Shown here in pieces: positions 1-8,679 of a stretch of 64,000 bases of DNA; within the stretch, counting starts at the first letter, position 1, and every line of letters starts with the position of its first letter. Source of the stretch: an uncultured Brachyspira sp. (GTDB lineage: Bacteria > Spirochaetota > Brachyspiria > Brachyspirales > Brachyspiraceae); NCBI RefSeq assembly GCF_944390845.1, contig NZ_CALXRM010000001.1, positions 1 through 64,000 of the forward strand. The letters run 5' to 3'. The position numbers were made by a program, and so were the translations under genes. The notes beneath the pieces are model-generated. The model did no database searches. It saw only the letters and a program-made list of their open reading frames with translations, and was not told where the DNA came from.

Positions 1-19
1 TTCTAGTAATTTAAATTAT

Positions 20-39
20 AAGGAATACCTTCTTTTTTT
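20..39 (+). terminator. Possible weak terminator of an upstream gene
   Basis: A 4-bp stem AAGG/CCTT (20-23 with 28-31) is followed by a seven-T run. It could end a gene lying left of the window. The stem is short, so this is a weak call. Confidence 0.25.
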
Positions 40-95
40 AAAATAAAAGTGTGCAATATCTATGGCTCTTAAACAATCAGTATAAAAAACATATA

Positions 96-124
96 TTTAC
101 AAACATAACTTTTTATATTATAAT
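96..124 (+). promoter_or_regulatory. treR promoter
   Basis: TTTACA at 96-101 and TATAAT at 119-124 are separated by exactly 17 bases and lie 25 bases before the treR start. This is a near-consensus housekeeping promoter. No copy of the TGTACGTACA operator found upstream of treB is visible here, so treR autoregulation is not evident. Confidence 0.6.
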
Positions 125-149
125 ATTTCAATTCAAAATAGAGGTTGTT

Positions 150-857
150 ATGGCATCAAAGTACGAAGAAATTTATAATAATTTGCTCGATAAAATAAGA
201 TTTGGATACTACAAAAAAGGGGATATACTTCCAAGCGAATATGATTTGATGAAAGAATACGATGCTTCAAGGGATACCATAAGAAAGTCATTGCAGCTTT
301 TATCTAACAATGGATGCATTCAAAAACATAAAGGAAAAGGTTCTATAGTTATCAATTCAAATATATATAATTTTGAATTCGGAGGAATATTCAGTTTTAA
401 AGAAGTTGCTTCAAAAATGTACGGTAAAGTAGAAACTATAGTGCATAGATGTGAATGCATAAAACCTGATGCATTAGTAAAAAAAGCATTGAAACTAAAT
501 GACGATGATAAAGTATGGGCTATAGAGAGAATAAGAAATATAGACGGAGAAAATATTATACTTGATATAGACTTTATTAATGCATCTATTATACCGTTTA
601 TAGATGAAAATATTTTAAAAGACTCTTTATATGAACATATAGAAAAAAATCTTCAGTTAAAAATATCTTATGCTGAAAGAGAAATATCATGTGAAAAAAT
701 AAATAATAATGATAAAAAGCTTTTAGATTTAAAAGATTATGATATGGTGATAAATGTAGAGTCTAGAACATTTTTATCAGATACAAGAGTTTTTCAGCTC
801 ACATCTGCAAGACATAGACCAGATAAATTTAAATTCAGAGATTTTGCAAGAAGATAA
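150..857 (+). CDS. treR: GntR-family trehalose operon repressor, TreR-like
   Basis: A DNA-binding repressor of the GntR/HutC family, probably sensing trehalose-6-phosphate. An N-terminal winged helix-turn-helix (about residues 3-70, with the motif GDILPSEYDLMKEYDASRDT) is followed by a UTRA ligand-binding domain (about 85-235). The reading frame is open upstream to position 51. The ATG at 150 is chosen because GAGG lies at 141-144 and because the protein then begins with the normal family N-terminus. The 235-aa length suits TreR. The identity as TreR rests on the neighbouring treB and treA genes and on a palindromic operator before treB. Another sugar-phosphate GntR regulator is possible but less likely. 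Confidence 0.85.
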   Translation: MASKYEEIYNNLLDKIRFGYYKKGDILPSEYDLMKEYDASRDTIRKSLQLLSNNGCIQKHKGKGSIVINSNIYNFEFGGIFSFKEVASKMYGKVETIVHRCECIKPDALVKKALKLNDDDKVWAIERIRNIDGENIILDIDFINASIIPFIDENILKDSLYEHIEKNLQLKISYAEREISCEKINNNDKKLLDLKDYDMVINVESRTFLSDTRVFQLTSARHRPDKFKFRDFARR

Positions 858-860
858 TTA

Positions 861-1580
861 TTATTTTTTTATTGTGAATTTACAATTTGGATAATTACTG
901 CATCCATAAAATTGTCCGTATTTTCCCTCTCTTAAAATTAATTTTCCTTTACATCTTGGACATATACCATTACTTATTTCTTGTTTAGTATCATTTATAT
1001 TTTTTATATGTTCCGAATTTGAAATATTATTATGATTTGATATTAATTTCTCATAAATATAATTCATTTCATCAGTAGTATAATTATTTCCTTCATTAAA
1101 ATTATTTAAATAATTTTTTAAATCACATAAATTAATTACATTATTTATATCTATTTTATCAGCATTATTTTGAGTAAATACAATTAATGAATAAACATTA
1201 TATTTATTATCCAATAATTTTTTTAAATGAAATATATGAGATTTATTTTGTTTTAACGGATTATAAAAATAGTTCTTTTTACCATGTCTTAAACATTGAG
1301 TCCATTTTTCCTGATTTTCACTGCCAAATATAAGTCCGCTGTAATTTTTAGTTTCTATGCAAAATATACCATTTGCTCTTATTTCTATATGATCTATTTG
1401 ATGACTTTTTCCATTATCATCAATTATTACTAAGTTATTTATTTGCCTATGTTCTGCTTTACCAAAAAATAATGGATTTAAAGCATTATCTACTTCAAAT
1501 TCTCCTACTTTTCCTTTAAGTGAATCAGTATATAAAAAATTAGGAATAAGTTTTTTAGTGAAATCATTTAATAATCCCAT
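861..1580 (-). CDS. NERD-domain protein with C-terminal topoisomerase-type zinc ribbon
   Basis: A predicted nuclease-related (NERD) domain occupies about residues 20-135, including the core KSHQIDHIEIRANGIFCIETKNYSG, in which the Asp, Glu and Lys of the restriction-like fold are visible. A C-terminal zinc ribbon has four cysteines in a CPRC...CSNYPNC pattern, as in the tail of topoisomerase I. The combination suggests a DNA-interacting protein, but its role is unknown. The ATG at 1580 is preferred over the one at 1589 because AAGG is only 1 base from the latter and about 10 from the former. The gene lies head-in between treR and treB on the opposite strand, with only 3 bases separating its stop from that of treR, so it interrupts what would otherwise be a compact trehalose locus. 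Confidence 0.75.
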   Translation of the reverse strand: MGLLNDFTKKLIPNFLYTDSLKGKVGEFEVDNALNPLFFGKAEHRQINNLVIIDDNGKSHQIDHIEIRANGIFCIETKNYSGLIFGSENQEKWTQCLRHGKKNYFYNPLKQNKSHIFHLKKLLDNKYNVYSLIVFTQNNADKIDINNVINLCDLKNYLNNFNEGNNYTTDEMNYIYEKLISNHNNISNSEHIKNINDTKQEISNGICPRCKGKLILREGKYGQFYGCSNYPNCKFTIKK

Positions 1581-1675
1581 AATTACCATACCTTATGATC
1601 TAAATATAAAATAATTATAATCTTCTATAAGTATTTATCAATTATTAAAATTAATAAAAAATCATTAAAAGAGAA

Positions 1676-1717
1676 TTGACAAACTTGTACGTATATGTTA
1701 ATATGTACGTACAAGTT
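1676..1717 (+). promoter_or_regulatory. treBA promoter with double palindromic operator, probable TreR site
   Basis: TTGACA at 1676-1681 and TAATAT at 1699-1704 have a 17-base spacer. A 36-base imperfect palindrome at 1682-1717 covers the spacer, the -10 region and the start site. It contains two 10-mers: TGTACGTATA (1686-1695) and the perfect palindrome TGTACGTACA (1704-1713), with centres 18 bases apart. GntR/TreR repressors bind short palindromes of this general kind, and the position would block RNA polymerase. Assigning it to TreR is inferred from the context. Confidence 0.75.
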
Positions 1718-1756
1718 AATGATAATAAAAATATATAAAGCTATGGAGGCATATTT

Positions 1757-3694
1757 ATGGGAAAATTCACCGAAGACGCCACACTTCTATTAAAATATGT
1801 TGGCGGAAAAGAAAATGTTAAGGCAATAACTCATTGTGTTACAAGAATGCGTTTTGTTTTAATAGACCCTAAAAAAGCAGATATCAAAGCTATTGAAAAT
1901 TTAAAATCTACTAAAGGTACTTTTACTCAATCAGGACAATTTCAAGTTATAATAGGTAATGAAGTTTCAGAATATTATAATGAATTTGTTAAAATTTCTG
2001 GTATAGAAGGAGTAAGTAAAGATGCTGTAAAAGAATCAGCAAAAGGCAATCAAACATTCTTGCAGCGTTTAATGTCTAACATAGCAGAAATATTTTCACC
2101 TCTTATTCCAGCTATTATATGCGGAGGTTTTATATTAGGTTTTAGAAGCGTAATATCAGATATAAAATTTTTTGAAGAAGGTACAAAGAGTTTAACTCAA
2201 ATATCTCAGTTCTGGGCTGGAACAAATGATTTTTTATGGTTAATAGGTGAAGCAATTTTCCATTTCCTTCCTGTAGGTATCACATGGTCTATTACTAGAA
2301 AAATGGGAACTACTCAAATATTAGGTATTGTTTTAGGTATAACATTAGTATCTCCTCAGCTTGTTAATGCTTATTTGGTTGGAAGTGTTGATCCTAAGTT
2401 TTATGATTTCGGAATATTTAAAATGCCTATGGTTGGTTATCAGGCACAAGTTATACCGGCTATAATGGCGGGATTTATATTGGTTTATTTAGAGAAGTTT
2501 TGGAGAAAAGTTGTCCCTGAATATGTTTCTATGGTTATAATACCTTTTGCTTCATTAATACCAACAGTTATTATAGCACATGCTGTTGTTGGTCCTATAG
2601 GTTGGAAAATAGGTGAGGCTGTTTCTTATGTTGTATATACTGGCTTAACATCAAAATTTGGTGTTTTATTTGCTGGGGTATTCGGATTCTTCTATGCTCC
2701 TTTAGTAATAACTGGTCTTCATCACATGTCTAATGCTATTGACTTACAGCTTATGAGTCAGTTCGGCGGTACTATGTTATGGCCTATGATAGCTTTATCA
2801 AATATAGCACAAGGTTCTGCAGTAGTTGCTATGTCTATACTTCAGAAAAGAAATAACAAAGCTAAACAAATAAATATACCTGCTTTTATATCATGTTATT
2901 TAGGAGTTACAGAACCTGCATTATTCGGTGTAAATTTAAAATATGGTTTTCCATTTATATGTGCATTGATAGGTTCTTGTGTGGCTGCAATTATATCAGT
3001 TGGTTCTAAGGTTATGGCTACATCTATTGGTATTGGCGGTATACCTGGCATACTTTCAATACAGCCTCAGCATATGTTAATGTTTGCTGTTGCTATGATT
3101 TTTGCTATAGCTATACCATTAGTATTAACTTTTATAGTAGGAAAGAAAAAATTAAAACCAGAAGATTTAACTGATAATACAGATATTTCAGAAAAAACAG
3201 AAACTGTTTCAGATAATGCATCAGCTGCAGAAAGTATAGCTTTAGATGATGATAATTTTGTTTCACCTATGAATGGAAAAGTTTATAAATTATCAGATAT
3301 AGCAGATGAGGCATTTTCAAGCGGTGCTATGGGAGAAGGTTTCGCAATAGAATTAGCTGATAGTATAGTTACTTCTCCTTGTGATGGTGAAATAATAGCC
3401 GCTTTCCCTACAAAACATGCTTATGGTATAGAAACAGCAGGAGGAAATGAAATACTTATTCATATTGGAATGGATACTGTAGAACTTAATGGAGAAGGTT
3501 TTGAATCTTTTGTAAAAGTGGGAGATAAAGTGAAAAAAGGAGATAAAATAGCTAAAGTTGATTTAGAATACGTAAAAAATCATGGAAAATCTTTAGTATC
3601 TCCTGTAGTGTTTACAGACGGAACTAAAATTAATATATTAAAGGAAAATACTATCATAAAAAACGGTGAAGGAAAAATTATAGAAATAAAATAA
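1757..3694 (+). CDS. treB: PTS trehalose-type transporter, EIIBCA fusion
   Basis: A membrane permease that imports and phosphorylates trehalose, giving trehalose-6-phosphate. The domain order is EIIB (about 1-85, phosphocysteine C27 in KAITHCVTRMRF), EIIC (about 105-465, roughly ten hydrophobic segments), and a fused EIIA-glucose type domain (about 495-645). EIIA has H554 (KHAYGI) and the phosphorylated H569 (ILIHIGMDTVELNGEGF). Many TreB proteins lack the EIIA domain, so this is a self-contained EIIBCA version needing only HPr. GGAGG lies 8 bases before the ATG. Sucrose or another glucoside is possible as substrate, but the next gene is a phosphotrehalase, which favours trehalose. Confidence 0.9.
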   Translation: MGKFTEDATLLLKYVGGKENVKAITHCVTRMRFVLIDPKKADIKAIENLKSTKGTFTQSGQFQVIIGNEVSEYYNEFVKISGIEGVSKDAVKESAKGNQTFLQRLMSNIAEIFSPLIPAIICGGFILGFRSVISDIKFFEEGTKSLTQISQFWAGTNDFLWLIGEAIFHFLPVGITWSITRKMGTTQILGIVLGITLVSPQLVNAYLVGSVDPKFYDFGIFKMPMVGYQAQVIPAIMAGFILVYLEKFWRKVVPEYVSMVIIPFASLIPTVIIAHAVVGPIGWKIGEAVSYVVYTGLTSKFGVLFAGVFGFFYAPLVITGLHHMSNAIDLQLMSQFGGTMLWPMIALSNIAQGSAVVAMSILQKRNNKAKQINIPAFISCYLGVTEPALFGVNLKYGFPFICALIGSCVAAIISVGSKVMATSIGIGGIPGILSIQPQHMLMFAVAMIFAIAIPLVLTFIVGKKKLKPEDLTDNTDISEKTETVSDNASAAESIALDDDNFVSPMNGKVYKLSDIADEAFSSGAMGEGFAIELADSIVTSPCDGEIIAAFPTKHAYGIETAGGNEILIHIGMDTVELNGEGFESFVKVGDKVKKGDKIAKVDLEYVKNHGKSLVSPVVFTDGTKINILKENTIIKNGEGKIIEIK

Positions 3695-3706
3695 TAAAGC
3701 GGGGTA

Positions 3707-3782
3707 AATATTTATAGGTTTTTATTATATACACGGCAGTTAACTATAATTATTGGCTGCCGTTATGAAACTTATAAATATT
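3707..3782 (+). other. Nested inverted repeat between treB and treA
   Basis: An outer 15-bp stem (3707-3721 with 3768-3782, one G-T pair) encloses an inner GC-rich stem (ACGGCAG 3733-3739 with CTGCCGT 3757-3763, extendable by U-G pairs to 3742/3754). No T-run follows, so this is not an ordinary terminator. It may be an mRNA stabiliser or processing site giving different levels of TreB and TreA. Confidence 0.55.
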
Positions 3783-3812
3783 ATTATAAAATTATTTAAT
3801 TAGGAATCATTT

Positions 3813-5486
3813 ATGAATTTTAAAAATAAAGTTGTTTATCAAATATATCCAAAATCTTTTATGGATAGTAATAATGACGGATTTGGAGATATAAGAGGAA
3901 TAATATCAAAATTAGATTATTTACAGAATTTAGGAGTAGATATTATTTGGAGTACTCCTTTCTTCGTATCTCCTCAAAAAGATAATGGATACGATGTTGC
4001 TGATTATTATAATGTTGATCCTTCTTATGGTACTATGGAAGATGTTGAAGAACTCATAAAAGAAGCTAAAAAAAGAAATATAGATATAATGTTTGATATG
4101 GTATTCAATCATACTTCTACAGAACATGAATGGTTTAAGAAGGCTATTAATGGAGAAGAAAAATATAAAAATTATTATATATTCAAAAAGGGCAGAGTAG
4201 TTGATGGAAAAAATGAAAAAAAAGTACCTCCTACAAATTGGGTATCTAAATTCGGCGGCAATGCTTGGCAGTATATAGAAAAATTTGATGAGTATTATTT
4301 GCATCTATTCGATGTTAGTCAGGCTGATTTGAATTGGGATAATGAAGAAGTAAGAAAAGAAATTTTTGACATAGTTAACTTCTGGATAAAAAAAGGGGTT
4401 TACGGATTTAGATTTGATGTTATAAACCTTATATCAAAACCAGAAATTTTTGAAGATGATTTTGAAGGAGACGGCAGACGTTTCTATACTGACGGAATAA
4501 ATATACATAAATATTTAAAAGAATTAAATAAAAATACTTTCGGAAAATATGATAATGCTGTTACTGTAGGTGAAATGTCATCAACAAGTATAGAAAACTG
4601 TATTAAATATTCTGGTGAAAAAGAAAATGAACTTAGCATGGTATTTAGTTTTCATCATCTTAAAGTTGATTATAAAAATAAAGATAAATGGCAGTTAATG
4701 GATTTTGATTTTCAAGAATTAAAAAATCTTTTATTTTCTTGGCAGGAAGGAATGCAGGATAATAATGCATGGTCAGCCTTATTTTGGTGCAATCATGATC
4801 AGCCTAGAATAGTTTCAAGATTCGGAGATGATAAAAAATACCATAAAGAATCTGCTAAAATGCTTGCTACTGTTATGCATTGTTTAAGAGGTACTCCTTA
4901 TATTTATCAAGGCGAAGAAATAGGTATGACTAATGCTTATTTTGATAATATTAATCAATATAAAGATGTTGAATCAATAAACTATTTCAATATACTTAAA
5001 AATAATGGCATAGAAGAAAAAGAAATATATAAAATACTTCAAAGTAGATCAAGAGATAATTCAAGAACTCCTATGCAATGGAATGACAAAGAGAATGCAG
5101 GATTTTCAAATGCTAAACCTTGGATAGAAGTTATTGATAATTATAAAGATATTAATGCTGAAAATAATATTAAAGATGAAAACTCTATATTTAATCATTA
5201 TAAAAAATTAATAAAATTAAGAAAAGATTATAAAGTTATTTCAGAAGGTAAAACTATACCTATATTAAAAGATGATAAAAATGTATTTGCTTTTATAAGA
5301 GAATACAATAATGAAAAACTTTTAGTAATAAATAATTTTTACAGTAATGAGTGCACTATAGATTTAAGTAATATTGATTTTGATATAAAAAAATCGAAAT
5401 GCCTTCTTTCAAATTATGATGAGGCAGTACTTGATAACACATTAAAGTTAAGACCTTATGAATCTATAGTACTATATAATAATTAA
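3813..5486 (+). CDS. treA: Alpha,alpha-phosphotrehalase (trehalose-6-phosphate hydrolase), GH13
   Basis: A cytoplasmic glycoside hydrolase that splits trehalose-6-phosphate into glucose and glucose-6-phosphate. It is a complete GH13 (beta/alpha)8 enzyme of 557 aa, the usual length for TreC/TreA. The start is YQIYPKSFMDSNNDGFGDI. Visible catalytic residues are nucleophile D202 (GFRFDVINLI), acid/base E254 (VGEMSS) and D329 (CNHDQPR). AGGA precedes the ATG by 7 bases. It lies 118 bases after treB and is followed by a strong terminator, so treB-treA form a two-gene operon. An oligo-1,6-glucosidase has similar sequence, but the PTS neighbour favours phosphotrehalase. Confidence 0.9.
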   Translation: MNFKNKVVYQIYPKSFMDSNNDGFGDIRGIISKLDYLQNLGVDIIWSTPFFVSPQKDNGYDVADYYNVDPSYGTMEDVEELIKEAKKRNIDIMFDMVFNHTSTEHEWFKKAINGEEKYKNYYIFKKGRVVDGKNEKKVPPTNWVSKFGGNAWQYIEKFDEYYLHLFDVSQADLNWDNEEVRKEIFDIVNFWIKKGVYGFRFDVINLISKPEIFEDDFEGDGRRFYTDGINIHKYLKELNKNTFGKYDNAVTVGEMSSTSIENCIKYSGEKENELSMVFSFHHLKVDYKNKDKWQLMDFDFQELKNLLFSWQEGMQDNNAWSALFWCNHDQPRIVSRFGDDKKYHKESAKMLATVMHCLRGTPYIYQGEEIGMTNAYFDNINQYKDVESINYFNILKNNGIEEKEIYKILQSRSRDNSRTPMQWNDKENAGFSNAKPWIEVIDNYKDINAENNIKDENSIFNHYKKLIKLRKDYKVISEGKTIPILKDDKNVFAFIREYNNEKLLVINNFYSNECTIDLSNIDFDIKKSKCLLSNYDEAVLDNTLKLRPYESIVLYNN

Positions 5487-5532
5487 TTGCAGATTGATCC
5501 TTCATATAAATTTTTATTATCGTTATTAAAAG

Positions 5533-5571
5533 CCTTGCATATATTAGCCTTTATATGCAAGGTTATTTTTT
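5533..5571 (+). terminator. Rho-independent terminator of treBA
   Basis: An 11-bp perfect stem CCTTGCATATA/TATATGCAAGG (5533-5543, 5552-5562) has an 8-base loop and is followed by a T-rich run. The last codons of the convergent gene overlap the hairpin. Confidence 0.85.
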
Positions 5572-6536
5572 AATTTTAATAAAACATATATACTATCTAG
5601 AAGCAAAGCAAATAATATACATATTAAACAAAATAACTGAAAATTATTGAATATCTTAAAAGCAAGAGAATTTGCTGATTCTAATTTTATTAATGCATTC
5701 ATAAAATTAATATTAATTACATTGTATGATAATAGCCATAATGATGATGCAATAGCTGATACTATATCAATACCAATAAACAATGCAACTGTTTTTTTAT
5801 TGTAAGTGTCTGTAAACATTTTGATGATTTCTCTTGATATAAGCATTAAAATGAATATTAAAGGAAATAAAAAACTATTCTTCATAATGTCTATATTAAA
5901 GAATGCAAAATATTCATTATTTATTTTTATTGAAAATAAATTTGGAGATAAGAACAAAAGAGATAAAAATATAATTGCTGCGGATATCTTAATAATTGAA
6001 TTATATAAATTTATTTTTTTATTGGGAAGTTTTGGAAGATTATCAAAATCTACTGTTATGCTGGAAATATCTATATTCTTATTTGAAATAAATACAAATA
6101 TTAATGTTACAAATGAAAATGCTAATAACAATGCAGTAAAAATATTGCTTGCTGTATTAATTATATTGAAAGCTTCATTATTTATAATTATATTAATTAT
6201 TGATGAAACTACTATTCCAAGCAATGTTGAAGATAATACAATTTTTAATACAAATTTATAATATATATAATATGGATATCCTATTAAGCATTTATTGTAA
6301 TCTGTATCATATTTACATGCAAGTTCATAAGGATTTCCGATTTCTATTAAAATATTTTTTATATCATTTATTTTATAGTCTGAGTTTGAAAATCTTTCTT
6401 TGATTATATCATCAATAAGAGTTCTTATTTCATTAGAAACATCTTCTTTAATTTTATCGGGCATTGATTTTGTAACAGTATAAATATATCTTTCAATAAT
6501 ATCTTCCGCTTTTTTATTTTCTTTATTGTTAATCAT
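5544..6536 (-). CDS. HAAS-domain membrane protein
   Basis: A 330-aa protein with an N-terminal helical domain (about residues 8-90, EDIIERYIYTVTKSMPDKIKEDVSNEI) typical of the HAAS domain, which is usually encoded next to PadR regulators. Seven or so hydrophobic segments follow. The function is unknown. HAAS proteins are thought to couple membrane or envelope signals to their PadR partner or to an ABC exporter. The padR-like gene is 33 bases upstream on the same strand, so the two form an operon. No exporter gene is adjacent. Confidence 0.7.
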   Translation of the reverse strand: MINNKENKKAEDIIERYIYTVTKSMPDKIKEDVSNEIRTLIDDIIKERFSNSDYKINDIKNILIEIGNPYELACKYDTDYNKCLIGYPYYIYYKFVLKIVLSSTLLGIVVSSIINIIINNEAFNIINTASNIFTALLLAFSFVTLIFVFISNKNIDISSITVDFDNLPKLPNKKINLYNSIIKISAAIIFLSLLFLSPNLFSIKINNEYFAFFNIDIMKNSFLFPLIFILMLISREIIKMFTDTYNKKTVALFIGIDIVSAIASSLWLLSYNVININFMNALIKLESANSLAFKIFNNFQLFCLICILFALLLDSIYVLLKLKNNLAYKG

Positions 6537-6569
6537 ATAAACTCCTATATATTAAAAAATTAAAAAAAA

Positions 6570-6902
6570 TTATTCATCTATTATTTTATTAACATTAGAT
6601 GAAAATTCCTTCCAATGATGAACAGCTTTTTTTAAAACTTCTTTTCCGTCTTTTGTTATAGAATAATATTTTCTTGGCTTATCTTCTTTAGTATTCCATT
6701 CACTTTTTAAAAGCCCTTGATTTTCTAATCTTCTTAAAAGAGGGTATAAAGTATTAGCTTCAACCGTAATACCGTTTTCTTTTAATTTAGTAATCAAATT
6801 GTATCCGTATTCTTCTTTTTTTAATTGACTAAGTACAACTATTATTAAAGTTCCGCGTCTTAGTTCCTGCATCAAATTTGATACTATATCATCATAGTTC
6901 AA
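6570..6902 (-). CDS. PadR-family transcriptional regulator
   Basis: A 110-aa winged-helix repressor. The core is MQELRRGTLIIVVLSQLKKE...GYNLITKL, followed by the wing strand ANTLYPLLRRLENQGLLKSEW, diagnostic of PadR. The start codon is TTG at 6902, supported by AAAGGA 7 bases upstream; no in-frame ATG fits the family N-terminus. It lacks the long C-terminal helix domain of larger PadR proteins, so it belongs to the short PadR-s2 type. It heads an operon with the HAAS membrane gene, and a palindrome lies inside its own promoter. Confidence 0.85.
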   Translation of the reverse strand: MNYDDIVSNLMQELRRGTLIIVVLSQLKKEEYGYNLITKLKENGITVEANTLYPLLRRLENQGLLKSEWNTKEDKPRKYYSITKDGKEVLKKAVHHWKEFSSNVNKIIDE

Positions 6903-6931
6903 TATTAAATCCTTTATATATTATATAATAC

Positions 6932-6960
6932 ATTATAGTGTGTAATACACAATATATCAA
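6932..6960 (-). promoter_or_regulatory. padR promoter with operator inside the spacer
   Basis: Read on the minus strand: TTGATA (6955-6960), a 17-base spacer, then a perfect TATAAT (6932-6937). A near-perfect palindrome TGTGTAATACACA (6939-6951) fills the spacer. This is the expected layout for autorepression by PadR. Confidence 0.75.
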
Positions 6961-7023
6961 TATGTGAAATAAATTTTATTTAAAAAGCTTTATTTTTATT
7001 CTAATATATGGCATACTATACAA

Positions 7024-7587
7024 ATGAAGAACGATAAAAAAGACTTAAGAATATTGAAAACTGAAAAACTTTTAAAAGAATCATTGCTTGAACTTTTAAA
7101 AACTAATTCATTAAAAGATATAAGTGTAACAGAAATATGCGATAATGCCATGATAAATAGAGTTACATTTTATGATCATTTCAATAATAAAGAGGAATTA
7201 TTAAATTCAATTATAGAGGATATTAAACAGGATATTATAAAAGAATTAAAGAAAGATAATTCAATATATGATTTCAAAAAAAATTATAGAAAAATATTAG
7301 AAAAAGTTATTAATTACTTTGATGATAATAAACAATATTTTAATGTGTCATTAATAGATTATAATAATACATTGCTTTTCGTTTCATCATTATACAAAAT
7401 ATTTACAGAATATTTAGATGAAACCATGAAAACTGATAATATTGAAAACACAAAAATAACTTCTCAATTCTTTTCTGGAGCTTTGGTTTCAGTAATATTA
7501 TGCTGGGTTAAGGATAATAATAAAATCAAAAAAGAAGATTTACTGAATGGTATATGCCTGCTATTAGAAAAATCATTAAAAGAATAG
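7024..7587 (+). CDS. TetR/AcrR-family transcriptional regulator
   Basis: A 187-aa regulator with an N-terminal helix-turn-helix (about residues 10-58: SLKDISVTEICDNAMINRVTFYDHFNNKEELL) and an all-helical ligand-binding domain resembling the C-terminal domain of DhaS-type TetR proteins. The target and ligand are unknown. No Shine-Dalgarno sequence precedes the ATG. A TACTAT hexamer ends 4 bases before it, so the mRNA may be leaderless. It is divergent from the padR operon and could control it or itself. Confidence 0.8.
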   Translation: MKNDKKDLRILKTEKLLKESLLELLKTNSLKDISVTEICDNAMINRVTFYDHFNNKEELLNSIIEDIKQDIIKELKKDNSIYDFKKNYRKILEKVINYFDDNKQYFNVSLIDYNNTLLFVSSLYKIFTEYLDETMKTDNIENTKITSQFFSGALVSVILCWVKDNNKIKKEDLLNGICLLLEKSLKE

Positions 7588-7671
7588 TTTACATAATATT
7601 TTTACAATTATGTCTTGATAATAGTTATTTTTTATATATACTAATATCATAATAAATAGGTGGGGTATATT

Positions 7672-8673
7672 ATGGCAAATGTTGGAATTATAGGTGCTGG
7701 CGGTTGGGGACTTGCACTTGCTAATATTTTCTCAGAGAAACACAATATTAAAGTTTGGGTGCATAGCGAAGAAAGCTATAAACTATTAAATTCTTCACAT
7801 CAAAATGATAATTATTTGAAAAATATTAAATTAAATGAAGATATAAATTTCACAATGGATATAGGCGAGGCTGTAAATGATAGTGAAATAGTTATAATAG
7901 TAACACCATCTTTTGCATTTTCTGAAGCCTGTACAAATATAGAACCATATATAAGTAATGAACAAATATTAGTGTCTGCTACAAAGGGGCTAGATAGAAA
8001 TACAGGTAAAACTATGAGCGAAGTGGCAAGGAGTATAATATCTGGAGATTTATCAATATTAACTCTTTCAGGCCCTTCTCATGCTGAAGAAGTTGCCAAA
8101 GGTGTTCCAACTGCTGTAGTTGTAGGCGGTGAAAAAGGTGTTTCTGAATATGTAAGAGATACATTAACAATACCTCCTAAATTTAGAATATATAACTCTA
8201 CAGATCAAAAAGGTGTTGAAATAGGCGGAGCTTTAAAAAATATTATAGCTATTGCCGGCGGTATAGTAGACGGACTTAAACTCGGCGATAATACAAAAGC
8301 AGCACTCATAACTAGAGGATTGCATGAAATAGTAAGATTTGCATTAAGTAAAGGTGCCAGAACCGATACTATGTACGGACTTTCAGGAATAGGGGATTTA
8401 ATAGTAACTTGTTCCAGCGGACTCAGCAGAAACAATAGACTAGGCAGAGAACTTGCTAAGGGAAAAAAATATCAAGATGTAATAGCTGAAAGTCATGGGC
8501 AGGTTGCTGAAGGAGTATATGCTACTACTGCGGCTTATGAATATTCTAAAAAAAATAATATTTATATGCCAATCACAGAAGCCATATATAATATACTTTT
8601 TAATAATGCGAATATACAGGATACATTAACAGAACTTATGAGTAAAGATGCTAAAAGCGAAGGATTCTTTTAA
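7672..8673 (+). CDS. gpsA: Glycerol-3-phosphate dehydrogenase, NAD(P)+ dependent
   Basis: A cytoplasmic enzyme that reduces dihydroxyacetone phosphate to sn-glycerol-3-phosphate for phospholipid synthesis. The dinucleotide-binding motif GIIGAGGWGLALANIF is at the N-terminus. The substrate-binding segment QKGVEIGGALKNIIAIAGGI and the motif GLSGIGDLIVTCSSGLSRN are intact. An in-frame GTG at 7660 exists, but it lies within the ribosome binding site AGGTGGGG (7658-7665), so the ATG at 7672, 6 bases further on, is the start (333 aa, normal length). Confidence 0.95.
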   Translation: MANVGIIGAGGWGLALANIFSEKHNIKVWVHSEESYKLLNSSHQNDNYLKNIKLNEDINFTMDIGEAVNDSEIVIIVTPSFAFSEACTNIEPYISNEQILVSATKGLDRNTGKTMSEVARSIISGDLSILTLSGPSHAEEVAKGVPTAVVVGGEKGVSEYVRDTLTIPPKFRIYNSTDQKGVEIGGALKNIIAIAGGIVDGLKLGDNTKAALITRGLHEIVRFALSKGARTDTMYGLSGIGDLIVTCSSGLSRNNRLGRELAKGKKYQDVIAESHGQVAEGVYATTAAYEYSKKNNIYMPITEAIYNILFNNANIQDTLTELMSKDAKSEGFF

Positions 8674-8679
8674 TAGTAT

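Noticed and set aside
3930-4304. 124-codon minus-strand ORF within treA
   Set aside because: An antisense shadow of a well-supported GH13 enzyme.
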